From positions 1 to 64,000 of the forward strand of contig JAFGSZ010000036.1 in assembly GCA_016934395.1 (NCBI GenBank): a stretch of DNA of 64,000 nucleotides. Direction: 5' to 3'. The DNA comes from Bacteroidales bacterium (GTDB lineage: Bacteria; Bacteroidota; Bacteroidia; Bacteroidales; UBA10428). The notes under the pieces were generated by a model that saw only the letters and a list, made by a program, of their open reading frames with translations, was not told the DNA's origin and did not search any database. Position numbers and translations under genes: made by a program. This document shows positions 44,874-55,227 of the stretch, one piece after another; the first letter of the stretch is position 1, and each line of letters opens with the position of its first letter.

Positions 44874-46757
44874 TCAATTCATTTTAAATACTTTATAGGA
44901 ATGAGGTTTTAATGAACTCTTAAAAAATATCTTATCCTCTTCCCGGGGCATTCTTCGGTTCTCAACTTTAGGAAATTCCAGTGCATTTAGAACATTGCCC
45001 GAATTAATATTCGTAAGTGTTTTAAAATTTTTATCTGCAACAAGTTTTATGTTTACTTCTTCGTCAAGAAAAGATTCCACAATAAGGGTATTATTATCAT
45101 ACAAAAACAGGCTCACTTTTCCGGGTGCTTCCAAACGAACAGGTAAAGAAGCTGTAAGTATTTTTTTTATTTCAGTAAGTACCTCAACCGGTAAATTATA
45201 TAAATTCGCAAAATTTTCAGGAATTACCAGTACATATAATTTCCCTTTTGCATAGTCTGCCATATGTATAAACGGCCATCCTAGTCCATCATCCATCCCG
45301 GAAATAATTTCCCACGAATCGTTGGTAAGATATTGAATCTGGGGAATTATCATATCCACATCCGATTTATAAATATTTACCCATCCCGATTTAAATTCAT
45401 TTACAATAGCTTTCCTATCCGTATACCGAAGTTCAACAATATCTTCAATTCCATTTCCCTCTAAAGCTTTTAAAAGTCCTGATGTAATCATAACATTTTT
45501 TCCGTCTTTCAATTGGCCCTTGATCTTTTCAACAATCTCCAGATCAAATTTTGCTGTTTCGGTAAGTAAGATCATGTTTTCTTCTGTTGGAAATTCCGGG
45601 ACAATATCCATAGGTATACCTGCCATGCCCAGGTATGTTTGAAGAAAATCTTCTCCCACGGAATGATAGGGCCTGTAACTTTTTACACCAACCGGATTGC
45701 CCAGCTGGCCGAGAAATTTATCAATTTTCTCGAACGTGTATCCGGCCGCACGAGCCACTGTAGTAGGTTTAACAAGTTCTCCATTAGCAAGTTTTAAAGG
45801 TTTCATCATTTCATCAAAATCGAAGCTTGTCTGATCGCCTTGCCATTCTGCGCGATAAGAATCAAGAATTTCGTACCGCATTTGCCTGAAATCAAACAGT
45901 GTAATTTCGGGAGCCTTGGCAAACATCGTAAGCCACAACTGTTCCGCATAGCGGTCTAAATAACGCATTCCCCCGGTATCCACCCATCCGCCGCCATTGC
46001 CTTTGGGTTTTATATTTTCAAAATATCTGAAAATAAGATACCCGTGATACTGCTGAAGATGTTGATTACTTAATACTGCATCTCTGGTTTCGGTGCCCGT
46101 GTAAATCCCATCGAATATTTTTGGTTCGGTTTCGAGGTTAAATCCACAACCCTGAAAATGCTCGTACCAATTAGGATACTTTATTACTACTTTAATATTT
46201 GGATTTATCGCTTTAGCCGGACCTACTATAATATTACGGGCAACTTCAGTTAGCAAATCAAGCCGGTATTGGGTCCAGCTTTTATCTCCTTTTGCTTCAA
46301 TGCACAAATTACATTTACAATTGGTAAAGAAAAAATCGTCGAGTATAAGCTCATCAAAAAGACTGGCAGTATGCTCCACAATTTCTTTTACTTTTTGGCG
46401 GTGTTCAGGATTGCTGTAACAAAAAGTTTCAAACATATTTCCCTCATTTATGGTAAGGGTAATCCCTCCGGCTACTTTAACGCCACGGCTTTTAAAAAAA
46501 TTAATTGCTGTTTGCATAGTTTCTTTATCCACAACAATTTCGTCCCGATGCGTTTCGAGGTAAATTTTATCAACATGCACCTGTCTTGAAATTTCGTCCC
46601 AGATGGGTGTTAGCCAGTTCAGGTCGTTCATTTGCCGAACTTCGTATGCCCTAGCATAAACGGCAACTTTGAAATTTTCGTAACCTTTGACATTAATAAA
46701 TACCAAAGTAATTAACAAGAAAAAAACCGATGCTTTTATTCTTTTTGATCTGTTCAT
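44874..46757 (-). CDS. Secreted TIM-barrel protein, putative glycoside hydrolase
   Basis: A 627-residue protein with a signal peptide (about 1-24). Residues 28-340 read as an (alpha/beta)8 barrel: VAVYARAYEVRQM, IYLETHRDEIVVD, GITLTINEGNMFETFCYS, ELILDDFFFTNC and KVVIKYPNWYEHF are successive strands. A later part (about 375-560) resembles the Rossmann-like domain of some beta-galactosidase relatives. A CxCxxC cluster (C147, C149, C152) directly follows an acidic pair (D140, D141). I cannot place it in a named family. It lies 3 bp after a GH13 gene, so glycan processing is likely. Confidence 0.65.
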   Translation of the reverse strand: MNRSKRIKASVFFLLITLVFINVKGYENFKVAVYARAYEVRQMNDLNWLTPIWDEISRQVHVDKIYLETHRDEIVVDKETMQTAINFFKSRGVKVAGGITLTINEGNMFETFCYSNPEHRQKVKEIVEHTASLFDELILDDFFFTNCKCNLCIEAKGDKSWTQYRLDLLTEVARNIIVGPAKAINPNIKVVIKYPNWYEHFQGCGFNLETEPKIFDGIYTGTETRDAVLSNQHLQQYHGYLIFRYFENIKPKGNGGGWVDTGGMRYLDRYAEQLWLTMFAKAPEITLFDFRQMRYEILDSYRAEWQGDQTSFDFDEMMKPLKLANGELVKPTTVARAAGYTFEKIDKFLGQLGNPVGVKSYRPYHSVGEDFLQTYLGMAGIPMDIVPEFPTEENMILLTETAKFDLEIVEKIKGQLKDGKNVMITSGLLKALEGNGIEDIVELRYTDRKAIVNEFKSGWVNIYKSDVDMIIPQIQYLTNDSWEIISGMDDGLGWPFIHMADYAKGKLYVLVIPENFANLYNLPVEVLTEIKKILTASLPVRLEAPGKVSLFLYDNNTLIVESFLDEEVNIKLVADKNFKTLTNINSGNVLNALEFPKVENRRMPREEDKIFFKSSLKPHSYKVFKMN

Positions 46758-46760
46758 AGC

Positions 46761-48506
46761 TTAATAGATTATTTTAAAGATTGAATAAGTAATACCTGGT
46801 GTGTGAATTGTATAAAAATTGCCTTTATTTGAAATTTTTACTGGATCACCTGCCAGTAATTTTATTTTTTTTGCTTTTAAATTTAACTCAAATTCTGCTT
46901 TTTCTTCCCGGTTTGCCGGATTAAATACTGCCAGAATGGTTTCTTTGCCCAAAGCCCTCGCAAAAACAAATGGATATGTATTTTCTTTTGCATAAACAGG
47001 AACAAATTCAGCGTAAGCTAATAATGCCGGTTGTGTTTTTTTTAATTCAATTAATTTTCGAACGTTATTAAGAAGTGAATTAGGGTCCGTTTCCTGTTCC
47101 AACACATTCGGGGCATTATTATCTTTATCTATAGGCAAATATAATTTATCCGAATCAGCACTGGAAAATCCCAGATTCCTGCTCTTATCCCATTGCATGG
47201 GGGTACGGGCGCCTGCTCTGGGCTTGTAAGCGCCTTCAACATAAGGATTCCCGTATAATTGTTTCATACCAATTTCATTCCCGTAATAAATAAAAGGTAT
47301 TCCGGGCATGACCAGTGAAAAAGCAAAGATCATTTCAAGTTCGTGCGGAGTACGTTTAATATTTAATCGTGACAAATCATGATTTCCTAACGGGATCAGA
47401 ACATAACCCCTGCCTTTGGTTTTATTGTATTGATCCATATATTCTTTCAGGAAATTAGTAATGTTCCCCTTACCTTCCCTATCAAAAAAACTATTCCCTT
47501 CGGAATATCCGTTTAAAATACGCCAGCTTTCTTTTTGGTAAAGATCACTGAAGCTTGGAAACCAGTGAAAAAAATCAGCATGAAATCCTCCGCCATCTAA
47601 TGCCGACTGAGGGTGTGACCATTCTGAAACCATAAATGAACCCGGATATTCATTATCTAAAATTGTTCTGATGTTATTCCAGAATATTTTGGTGCCTTCT
47701 CCCCGGGTATTAAAAAATTGATCGTTCCCCTGAACGTTGGCCGTTTTAACCAATGCTCCCGCCATATCAGCCCTGAATCCATCTGCTCCCATATCCATCC
47801 AAAATCTTAATACATTCTTTAATTCATCCTGCAAAGCCAGCACATCTGGGTGGTCAATTGGTAACATCCATTCTTTTTCAGGTTTTGCAAAACCAAAATT
47901 AAGTGCCGGCTGGCTCCAGAAAAAGTTTCGCATAAACTGACCATTTCGTCTGCTATACCCTTTAATAAATGCATCCCGGTATTCAAGTGGCGGATTTACC
48001 CAGGTATTGTCTGTCCAAATATACCAGTCTGAATATTTATTTTTTCCCTGTTTAGCAGATTCAATAAACCACGGGTGATCAATACTGGTATAACTGATCA
48101 CATAATCAAAAAGTATTTTTAAATCCTTTTGTTCAGATTCTTCAAACAGACGTTTAGCATCATCATTTGTACCGTAACGCGGAGCCACTTTATAATAGTC
48201 AGAAATATCATACCCGGCATCGTTAAACGGTGATTCAAAAAATGGATTAATCCATATTCCGTCAACTCCAAGACTTTTAACATAATCGAGTTTTTGAATA
48301 ATTCCCGGTAAATCTCCAATGCCATCACCATTACTGTCATAAAAAGTCTGGGGATAAATCTGATAGATCACTGCGTTGTGCAACCATTCCGGATAATCAG
48401 GAATAGCATATTCTCCGGTTATTATTATTTCTTTTTCCTGAGCCTGGTTATTATTAAAACCAATAGATGCTATTATTATTAATACTAAAATTTTCTTGAT
48501 TTCCAT
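46761..48506 (-). CDS. GH13 alpha-amylase-family enzyme
   Basis: A 581-residue glycoside hydrolase with an N-terminal signal peptide (about 1-22). The barrel begins WLHNAVIYQIYPQTFYDSN. The catalytic residues are present: nucleophile Asp247 in GFRADMAGAL, acid/base Glu295 in MVSEWSHP, and Asp377 in LGNHDLS. Conserved region I is altered: the usual DxVxNH reads DYVISY (D134 to Y139), losing the substrate-contacting His. The C-terminal domain is beta-rich. It acts on alpha-glucans or related oligosaccharides, but the change could shift specificity. It is coupled to the TIM-barrel and GH95 genes (3 and 23 bp gaps). Confidence 0.9.
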   Translation of the reverse strand: MEIKKILVLIIIASIGFNNNQAQEKEIIITGEYAIPDYPEWLHNAVIYQIYPQTFYDSNGDGIGDLPGIIQKLDYVKSLGVDGIWINPFFESPFNDAGYDISDYYKVAPRYGTNDDAKRLFEESEQKDLKILFDYVISYTSIDHPWFIESAKQGKNKYSDWYIWTDNTWVNPPLEYRDAFIKGYSRRNGQFMRNFFWSQPALNFGFAKPEKEWMLPIDHPDVLALQDELKNVLRFWMDMGADGFRADMAGALVKTANVQGNDQFFNTRGEGTKIFWNNIRTILDNEYPGSFMVSEWSHPQSALDGGGFHADFFHWFPSFSDLYQKESWRILNGYSEGNSFFDREGKGNITNFLKEYMDQYNKTKGRGYVLIPLGNHDLSRLNIKRTPHELEMIFAFSLVMPGIPFIYYGNEIGMKQLYGNPYVEGAYKPRAGARTPMQWDKSRNLGFSSADSDKLYLPIDKDNNAPNVLEQETDPNSLLNNVRKLIELKKTQPALLAYAEFVPVYAKENTYPFVFARALGKETILAVFNPANREEKAEFELNLKAKKIKLLAGDPVKISNKGNFYTIHTPGITYSIFKIIY

Positions 48507-48529
48507 TTTAATATAGTTTTGAGTTCTGG

Positions 48530-50854
48530 TTAAAATTCCTGATTCAGCGTATATGACTTTCCCTTTTTTGTGTCAAATTCGGTAATTATATCCCCATATT
48601 TAATTTTACATAAATTCCCACTAGTAGATTTAATTACTGCTTTTTTCAGCCTCAAATTTTCCCATTCGATATCCACTTCAAAACCCCCTCTGGCACGCAA
48701 GCCTTTAACGGAACCTGTTTGCCATTTTTGAGGCAGGGCAGGTAACAATTGGATTTCACCGGTATGACTTTGTAATAACATTTCAGCGATTCCTGCAGTT
48801 CCGCCAAAGTTTCCGTCAATCTGAAAAGGTGGGTGGGTATCGAATAAATTTGGTAAGGTTGACTTTGCTAATAATGCCTCAAGATTTTCCAGGGCTTTAT
48901 CCCCATCCTGCAACCGGGCAAAAAAATTAATAATCCATGCACGGCTCCAACCTGTATGTCCTCCGCCATGAGCCAGCCGGTAATCAATAGATTTGCGTGC
49001 AGCTTCTATGCACTCCGGATTTTCAGTATACAGAATTTGTTTCCCCGGATGTAACCCATAAAGATGAGATAGATGGCGGTGCCCCGGTTCCGGTTCTTCA
49101 AATTCTTCAGACCATTCCATAAGTCGGCCGTCACTACCAATTTGGAGAGGCCTGAGATTTTTTCGAATATCTTCCAACTTATTTCTGAATTCCGAATCAA
49201 CTCCTAAAATATCTGCACTCTGAATGGTGTTGGTCAATAAATCCCAAATAATTTCCATATCCATTGTAGGCCCCATGGTAAGATTGGAGATTTTTCCATC
49301 TTTTGTTCTAAACTTGTTTTCCGGTGATGTTGAGGGCCCTGATACCAGGTATCCTGTTTTTGGATCTTTAACCAGATAATCTACAAAAAACAGCGAGGTT
49401 TCTTTTATAACAGGATATACTCTTTTAAGGTATTCCTTGTCCTGGCCAAACGCATAATGTTCCCATAAATGCGAACAACACCATGCTGCACCCATAGGCC
49501 ACATGCCCCATTCCGGTTCACCAACCGGAGTTGTCCAGTGCCAGACATCCGTAGTAAAATGAGCCACAAATCCACGGCATCCATACGTGTTTTGTGCAGT
49601 AATTCTACCCTGCGGCCTTAGGCTGTCGATAAAAGCAAGAAAAGGTTCGTGGCATTCCGCAAGATTGGTGACTTCTGCAGGCCAGTAGTTCATTTGAATA
49701 TTAATATTGATATGATAATCAGCGCTCCAGGGCGGGGTTAACCCATCGGCCCAAATGCCCTGCAAATTAGCCGGTAAATTTCCGGGTCTTGAACTGCAAA
49801 TAAGCAAATAACGTCCGTATTGAAAATACAGGCTTAATAAGCCCGGATCGACAGGATCAGATTTATAACGTTCCAGCCTTTGATCGGTTGGTAGATAATC
49901 TTTTTCCGAGTTACCCAATTCGAGTTGTACACGGTTGAATAGTCTTTGATGTTCGGCGATATGATCCTTTTTTAGCAGAGCATGTTTTTTAGTTATAGCT
50001 GCATGTAATGTTTTTGAACACTCCTCATGCGGATCCTTGCCCCAATAGTTTGTCGCCGCTACAAGGTATAATTTAGCTTCATTTGTATTTTCGATTATGA
50101 TACTATCACCACTATTCTTCATTATCCCGCCTTTTAGCAGAATTTTCAACTGAGTTTCATAGTTTACTCCGGGATTTAAGCCATGCATATTTTCATTCCC
50201 GACGGTTACCTGCCCTTTCATTGTTATAAGCCCCTCATTATTTGTTGTAATAATTGCATCTTTGGGTGGGGTAAGTTTTACAGAAAAAGATAAGGAACCC
50301 GGTTTAGAACAACTTAACTTTAATACCAAACACTGATCTACCGGTGAAGCAAACATTTCCCTTTTGTAGGTTGTTTGGTTTGTTGTATAAGAAACCGTAT
50401 GTATTGCCGATTCGAGGTTCAATTCTCTTTTGTAAAATGAAACACTATCGGAGTGTTCAAATTTTAACCACAAATTTCCGAGCATCTGGTAAGAGTCCCA
50501 TATCTCTCTGCCCATCATTTTATTTTTAACTTCTTCCTGGGCTTCATCATATTTCCCTTCAAAAAGTAGATTTCTGATTTCGGGAAGATATTTTGAAGCC
50601 CCTTCTTTTTCCCGACTGGTTTTTTCACCAGTCCAGATACTTTCCTCATTAAGCTGAATACGTTCCTGGTTGATCCCACCAAAGATCATTCCTCCCAATC
50701 TTCCATTTCCAACAGGTAAGGCTTCTTCCCAAACCCGGGCCGGTTGTTGGTACCATAATGTCAGATTGTTTTTATTTCTATTCCCGTCAGAATTACATGA
50801 ATCACTGATTAAATAAATAAAAATCCCTAAAATAAAAGGGAATATTTTTCTCAT
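48530..50854 (-). CDS. GH95 family alpha-L-fucosidase/galactosidase
   Basis: A 774-residue glycoside hydrolase family 95 protein, whose members remove terminal alpha-1,2-L-fucose or L-galactose by inversion. I start it at the ATG at 50854 ([10 protein letters not shown]), a signal peptide ending near a Cys that may be lipidated; the longer frame to 50926 has no such start. It opens [27 protein letters not shown]. Catalytic-region motifs are [16 protein letters not shown] and FQIDGNFGG. It heads the GH95-GH13-TIM run, but no SusC/SusD pair or sulfatase is near. Confidence 0.92.
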   Translation of the reverse strand: MRKIFPFILGIFIYLISDSCNSDGNRNKNNLTLWYQQPARVWEEALPVGNGRLGGMIFGGINQERIQLNEESIWTGEKTSREKEGASKYLPEIRNLLFEGKYDEAQEEVKNKMMGREIWDSYQMLGNLWLKFEHSDSVSFYKRELNLESAIHTVSYTTNQTTYKREMFASPVDQCLVLKLSCSKPGSLSFSVKLTPPKDAIITTNNEGLITMKGQVTVGNENMHGLNPGVNYETQLKILLKGGIMKNSGDSIIIENTNEAKLYLVAATNYWGKDPHEECSKTLHAAITKKHALLKKDHIAEHQRLFNRVQLELGNSEKDYLPTDQRLERYKSDPVDPGLLSLYFQYGRYLLICSSRPGNLPANLQGIWADGLTPPWSADYHININIQMNYWPAEVTNLAECHEPFLAFIDSLRPQGRITAQNTYGCRGFVAHFTTDVWHWTTPVGEPEWGMWPMGAAWCCSHLWEHYAFGQDKEYLKRVYPVIKETSLFFVDYLVKDPKTGYLVSGPSTSPENKFRTKDGKISNLTMGPTMDMEIIWDLLTNTIQSADILGVDSEFRNKLEDIRKNLRPLQIGSDGRLMEWSEEFEEPEPGHRHLSHLYGLHPGKQILYTENPECIEAARKSIDYRLAHGGGHTGWSRAWIINFFARLQDGDKALENLEALLAKSTLPNLFDTHPPFQIDGNFGGTAGIAEMLLQSHTGEIQLLPALPQKWQTGSVKGLRARGGFEVDIEWENLRLKKAVIKSTSGNLCKIKYGDIITEFDTKKGKSYTLNQEF

Positions 50855-50945
50855 GATTTTTCGGAATAGATTTACATGAATAAAGATATCGATTATTTTA
50901 TTGTCTAAAAGGTGATAAAACGTCAACGTGCCGAAAATGAAAATT

Positions 50946-52853
50946 CTATTCCATTATATCCAATCTATTGTTATCCGGAAATACATCAGGAATTGAACTG
51001 TTGCCAAGAACAATATATTGAATGGGTTTGGTATGTTGCATTTCTATTTCAACAGTTCTTGAATTTTCTTTCCATATTTCTGCCGATCTGTATAATATTT
51101 CCTCAGAATCATCATCAAGAACCACCTTTAAAGAAACAGGTACAGGTAATTTTCCTTTCTTTTCAATAACTAAAGTAATTATATCCTCTGTGAGGACTAC
51201 ATCTCCAATTGCCAGATCGGGAAAAGCAAATTCAAAAAACCAGGGATTCCAGAACCAGTTCAGGTTGTCTCCATATACTCTATCGAAAATATTAAACAGA
51301 TCATAAGGAAGCGGATGTTTTCCCTGCCAGGTATTTATAAAAAGTTGTAATGCTTCTTTAAATTTTTGTTCTCCCATTACATCCTGCAAAAATGTAAACG
51401 CCATGGAAGGACGATAATAGGAACTCATCCGCAACGCCGGATAATTTACCATAGCTGACTGGTTCATTGGAGGCATATCATATTCACTGCCGGCAAAATG
51501 TAAATAATTTGTTATTACATAATCCATATATTCCTGTTCCGGTGTAAAACGGTTAACTACACTGCGAGGTAAAAAAGTTGCCCACCCTTCATCCATCCAG
51601 GCATACTTCCTTTCGTTGATTCCGGTAATAAAAGGAAAATAGTTGTGTGCAATCTCATGAAATGTTAGTCCGACTGAACTACTTCGTTTTTGAGGCGCTC
51701 CATTATTGGCCATCATTGGAGATTCCATACCACCATCGCCTTTACCATTACAAAAGGTAGTAACATGTGGATACGGATAAGCCACACCGGGTAATTCAAA
51801 AGATAAATATTCAATAGTAGCTCTTGAAAAAAGAGCAACTTCATTATAATTTGGCGCGGTCTCGGGATAGATTGTTCCTGTTAGCGCTCTTCGTCCGGAA
51901 ACTGTATCTACTACAAGACTGACTGCATCCCATAAATAATGATTACTGGCAGCAAAGGTGAAATCAGATACATTATGGGCGATAAATTTCCAGGTATTTT
52001 TTTTATTCCCTTGATAAACAGGCCCGGAAGTATAATCATCTTTAGTAATAATGCGAACGACTTCATCCGATTTTTTAGTCTCCTGGTATCTATTGTAGAT
52101 ATCATTCCTGTATAACTTTTCGCCGTTTTGCAGTTCACCACAAGCCCATATCAGATAATCTTTAGGTACAGTTACTTCAACTTCATATTCAGAAAAATCG
52201 TTATAAAACTCTACTGCACCATAATATTCCGTAACATCCCATCCATCAATATCATCGTAAACGGATATTTGCGGATACCAATACGCAATAAAAAAATCAG
52301 TATCAGAATATTGTCCCATCCGGATATTTGAAGTTCTGGAAATTTTAAATTCCCATTCAACTTCTATTATCAGTTTTTCCGATGAATACAATGGTGATTC
52401 CAGCGTTATTGAAAGGTTTGTACTTGAACGAAAAAGATGGGTACCCCCCTCAATATCCACTGCACTTTTATTGACTTTAAGTGATTTGAGCTTTATCCCA
52501 TCTGTAATATCATTTGGCGAAACCGGAAATTGTCTTGGATTTCCTTTTTTCATCACATCCTGGTAAAGCCTTAATACGATTCGTGTCAGCGTATCCGGAC
52601 TTTCATTAAAATACTTGATTTTTGCTTTTCCCGCTAACATCCCGGTTGCAGGAAACAGTTCTGCCTGTATAAAATATTCAGACCGGTTTTGCCAATAATT
52701 ATCCCCCGGGATTCCTTCCGGCGACCTGGTTTTTGTTTCATATGCCTTTTGAATATTCAACGGTGTATAAAGATCTGTATCCTGGGATATACTGATGCTG
52801 AAATAAAAGAATATAAAAGTTATTGTCAGCCAATAAAATGGTTTTTTATTCAT
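50946..52853 (-). CDS. M1 family metallopeptidase
   Basis: A 635-residue secreted zinc aminopeptidase-like protein with a signal peptide ending near ISISQ. An N-terminal beta domain is followed by the thermolysin-like catalytic domain. The zinc motif is H399-E-I-A-H403, with the third ligand Glu422 in MDEGWATF, the exact HExxH-x18-E spacing of the family. The exopeptidase motif reads GGMES rather than the usual GxMEN, so aminopeptidase specificity may differ. It lies 91 bp before the GH95 gene on the same strand, without an evident terminator. Confidence 0.92.
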   Translation of the reverse strand: MNKKPFYWLTITFIFFYFSISISQDTDLYTPLNIQKAYETKTRSPEGIPGDNYWQNRSEYFIQAELFPATGMLAGKAKIKYFNESPDTLTRIVLRLYQDVMKKGNPRQFPVSPNDITDGIKLKSLKVNKSAVDIEGGTHLFRSSTNLSITLESPLYSSEKLIIEVEWEFKISRTSNIRMGQYSDTDFFIAYWYPQISVYDDIDGWDVTEYYGAVEFYNDFSEYEVEVTVPKDYLIWACGELQNGEKLYRNDIYNRYQETKKSDEVVRIITKDDYTSGPVYQGNKKNTWKFIAHNVSDFTFAASNHYLWDAVSLVVDTVSGRRALTGTIYPETAPNYNEVALFSRATIEYLSFELPGVAYPYPHVTTFCNGKGDGGMESPMMANNGAPQKRSSSVGLTFHEIAHNYFPFITGINERKYAWMDEGWATFLPRSVVNRFTPEQEYMDYVITNYLHFAGSEYDMPPMNQSAMVNYPALRMSSYYRPSMAFTFLQDVMGEQKFKEALQLFINTWQGKHPLPYDLFNIFDRVYGDNLNWFWNPWFFEFAFPDLAIGDVVLTEDIITLVIEKKGKLPVPVSLKVVLDDDSEEILYRSAEIWKENSRTVEIEMQHTKPIQYIVLGNSSIPDVFPDNNRLDIME

Positions 52854-53000
52854 GTTAAGAATATTGAAAATTTTATAAGTCTAAAAATAATTAAAATAGT
52901 TTAACCCGTATGAGATGATGAAAAAAACAACGTATTTGGATGTATTATTTAGTAATTAATTCGAGTCAGAAGAAATCTCAGAAGTAATAAACACAAAAAA

Positions 53001-53026
53001 GCCGGGATACAGTTACTTACCCCGGC
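53001..53026 (-). terminator. Rho-independent terminator after the M56 gene
   Basis: GCCGGG and CCCGGC form a 6-bp GC stem with a 14-base loop. On the minus strand the stem is followed by six T's. It ends the BlaI-BlaR1-like operon. Confidence 0.85.
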
Positions 53027-53064
53027 GTTTAAAAAACATTGGAATTGGCTTATTCCAGGAAATA

Positions 53065-54576
53065 TTAATTATTCACTTTAAATATCACCGGGAATGTAAA
53101 TTGAACAGGGACATTTTTCCCCCGTTGTTTACCCGGTTTCCATTTTTGAGTATTTTTTATAGCATCTATTGCAGTATCGTTAAAAATATCATTACTTGAC
53201 CGTATAATTTTCAAATTCGTAATGTCCCCTTCCTCATTAACAATAAACTGCACAAATACCTTCCCTTCAATTTTTTTCAGCTTTGCTTCAGCAGGATATT
53301 CCAGATTATTTTGTACCTCAGCTATAAAAGCATTCTCGCCACCCGGATATTCCGGCATTTCTTCCACAATAAAGAAAAAATAAGTACTATCGGATTGGGT
53401 GACTTGCCGTGTTTCATCTATTGTTATTTCTGATTCAATGTTTTTTACGCTTTTATTTTTGCTATTAGTTTTATCTGGTTTTATCTCATATGATTTTAGC
53501 TGAAGAATTACTTCGAACATTTGCCCAATCTCCGGGGTAATAAAAAGGGTTTCATAGCCAACATATGAAAAAACAACCTCATCATTCTTTTTAATTTTCA
53601 ACGAAAAATTTCCATCTCGATCGGATACAGTTCCCTGGTAGGTATCTTTTATTACAATACTTGCTCCTTGGGCAGGCTGATTTTCTGCCAGAAAAACCCT
53701 GCCTGAAAGAGTACCTTCCTGACCATTGGTACCTGTTATAAATCCCAGGGTAAACAAAATGGCCGGAACCAGAATGATAACTTTGATCACCCCGGATTTC
53801 CATGACTTTTTTCTTTTCATCATTTCAAATCTGTTTTTAGTTAAAGAAAAATTAAACTGATTGCCCAACCGGAAAACCTGTACACCCAGTGTTTGGTTAA
53901 GTAGCTGGGCCTGATACTGAGCAGTATTTACTCCCGCTGAAAGTACTGAACGGTCAGCCAGTTGCTCATGATTTTCTCTAATCATCTTTGAAATAAGCCA
54001 TGAAAAAGGATTGAACCAGGTAAAAAGCAGTGTGAATTCCACCAGGATCAGGTCAATATAATGTAACTGTAAAATATGTGCTCTTTCGTGCAAAAGAATA
54101 GGATCGGTTTTTGTGATTTCCCTGAATTTATCCGGGAGAAAAATTTTTGAAAATAATGTAAATATTCCCTCATCTGCTGTAAAAGCTATTCCTGAATTTT
54201 TATTCCCCGAATTTTTCCAAACCCGCTTTAATCGTAATAAGAAAAAGAGATTCCTGCCAAATAAAATTAGAAAACCTGAAAAATACATTATTAGTAAAAC
54301 CAGTTGCCATGAGATATCTATGCTGTTTGTTTCAGGTACAGGGTTATTTATCAGAGCTAATGCCGGTTCGAGTTTTAATGCCGGAACTCCGGTATACATT
54401 ATTTCAGGCCTTTTAAATGCGAAAACAGCTAGCAGGAAAGAAATTAAAATCCCAAAGATCAAATAAATCCGCTTAAGCAGAAGATTATTGTCTTTCCTTA
54501 GGAGAAAAAAATAGGGTATAACAAATAGACTTATCCCCAGGCACACTTTTAAAAGGAAAATTAAATAACTATTCAT
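53065..54576 (-). CDS. M56 (BlaR1-like) peptidase with carboxypeptidase-regulatory and TonB C-terminal domains
   Basis: A 503-residue membrane signal protease. Four helices lie in the first 280 residues. The cytoplasmic zinc motif is H163-E-R-A-H167 in LLHERAHILQLHYIDL. After the last helix there is no penicillin-binding sensor; instead residues about 284-355 form a carboxypeptidase-regulatory-like beta domain (GTLSGRVFLAENQPAQGASI and following) and about 410-503 a TonB C-terminal domain (VFVQFIVNEEGDITNLKIIRSS). It overlaps the BlaI-type repressor gene by 8 bp and would cleave it on sensing an envelope signal. Confidence 0.9.
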   Translation of the reverse strand: MNSYLIFLLKVCLGISLFVIPYFFLLRKDNNLLLKRIYLIFGILISFLLAVFAFKRPEIMYTGVPALKLEPALALINNPVPETNSIDISWQLVLLIMYFSGFLILFGRNLFFLLRLKRVWKNSGNKNSGIAFTADEGIFTLFSKIFLPDKFREITKTDPILLHERAHILQLHYIDLILVEFTLLFTWFNPFSWLISKMIRENHEQLADRSVLSAGVNTAQYQAQLLNQTLGVQVFRLGNQFNFSLTKNRFEMMKRKKSWKSGVIKVIILVPAILFTLGFITGTNGQEGTLSGRVFLAENQPAQGASIVIKDTYQGTVSDRDGNFSLKIKKNDEVVFSYVGYETLFITPEIGQMFEVILQLKSYEIKPDKTNSKNKSVKNIESEITIDETRQVTQSDSTYFFFIVEEMPEYPGGENAFIAEVQNNLEYPAEAKLKKIEGKVFVQFIVNEEGDITNLKIIRSSNDIFNDTAIDAIKNTQKWKPGKQRGKNVPVQFTFPVIFKVNN

Positions 54577-54949
54577 TGTCAGAATTTTGATTCAGATCCT
54601 TTTCAAGGTTAGAAATAATTTCTTTAAGCTCTGCCAGATCCATTTTACTCTCAAGGGCAAAAAAGCTTGCCATGCTATGAAATGATCCGTTAAAATAATT
54701 TGTAACAAAATTTTTAAGCTGAAAACGCGAATATTCCTTTTTCTGGATCAACGGATAATAGATATGGGTGGTGCCTACAGCACGATGTGTAATAAAACCT
54801 TTCTTTTCCAAAACTCTTATCACCGTAGAAACAGTGGTATAAGGGGTTTCAGGTTCTTCGAGTTGTGCCATTACATCCCGCACCACTGCTTCTTTCAGTC
54901 GCCATAGGATGAGCATAATTTCTTCTTCTGCTTTTGTTAATCGTTTCAT
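54569..54949 (-). CDS. BlaI/MecI/CopY-family repressor
   Basis: A 126-residue winged-helix transcriptional repressor. The helix-turn-helix is in the N-terminal half: LTKAEEEIMLILWRLKEAVVRDVM, then PYTTVSTVIRVLEKKGFI, the recognition helix and wing. The C-terminal half is helical, for dimerisation. By family logic it represses its own operon until cleaved by the co-encoded M56 protease. Candidate operators lie upstream at 54964-55040. The first gene of the pair overlaps the second by 8 bp. Confidence 0.93.
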   Translation of the reverse strand: MKRLTKAEEEIMLILWRLKEAVVRDVMAQLEEPETPYTTVSTVIRVLEKKGFITHRAVGTTHIYYPLIQKKEYSRFQLKNFVTNYFNGSFHSMASFFALESKMDLAELKEIISNLEKDLNQNSDNE

Positions 54950-54960
54950 GGTATAAACAT

Positions 54961-55040
54961 ACTACTATTTTTCTAGTTTTGCAACTATATTTTACGTTGA
55001 TCTACTTAATTTGTAGTAATATTTGCAAATTATCTTGCAA
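54961..55040. promoter_or_regulatory. Candidate operator region of the BlaI-type repressor
   Basis: Short dyads cluster just upstream of the repressor gene: ACTA/TAGT (54964-54977), CTAC/GTAG (55002-55016), and the palindrome ATTTGCAAAT (55021-55030), with TTGCAA repeated at 54979-54984 and 55035-55040. An autoregulatory operator is expected in this gap. Which of these is the site is unknown. Confidence 0.4.
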
Positions 55041-55227
55041 TTTGTTCTTTTATTGTGTTTTACAAATCGAAAATTCTAATAGATGTTTGGTCGCCTGTTG
55101 GGGAAAAATTAGAAATAGAAAATTAAACCGTAAACAATTCTATTTTTTTTTAGTTTATCAAAAAAATTATTGTTAAATCCTATATTTACATTTAAGATTA
55201 ACGGCAGTCACAAACTTTTTCAATTTT

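Noticed and set aside
46269-46589. Plus-strand frame of 106 codons inside the TIM-barrel gene
   Set aside because: It is antisense to a gene with signal peptide and barrel strands; no recognisable domain.
54113-54466. Plus-strand frame of 117 codons inside the M56 gene
   Set aside because: It is antisense to a well-supported gene and shows no domain or start signal.
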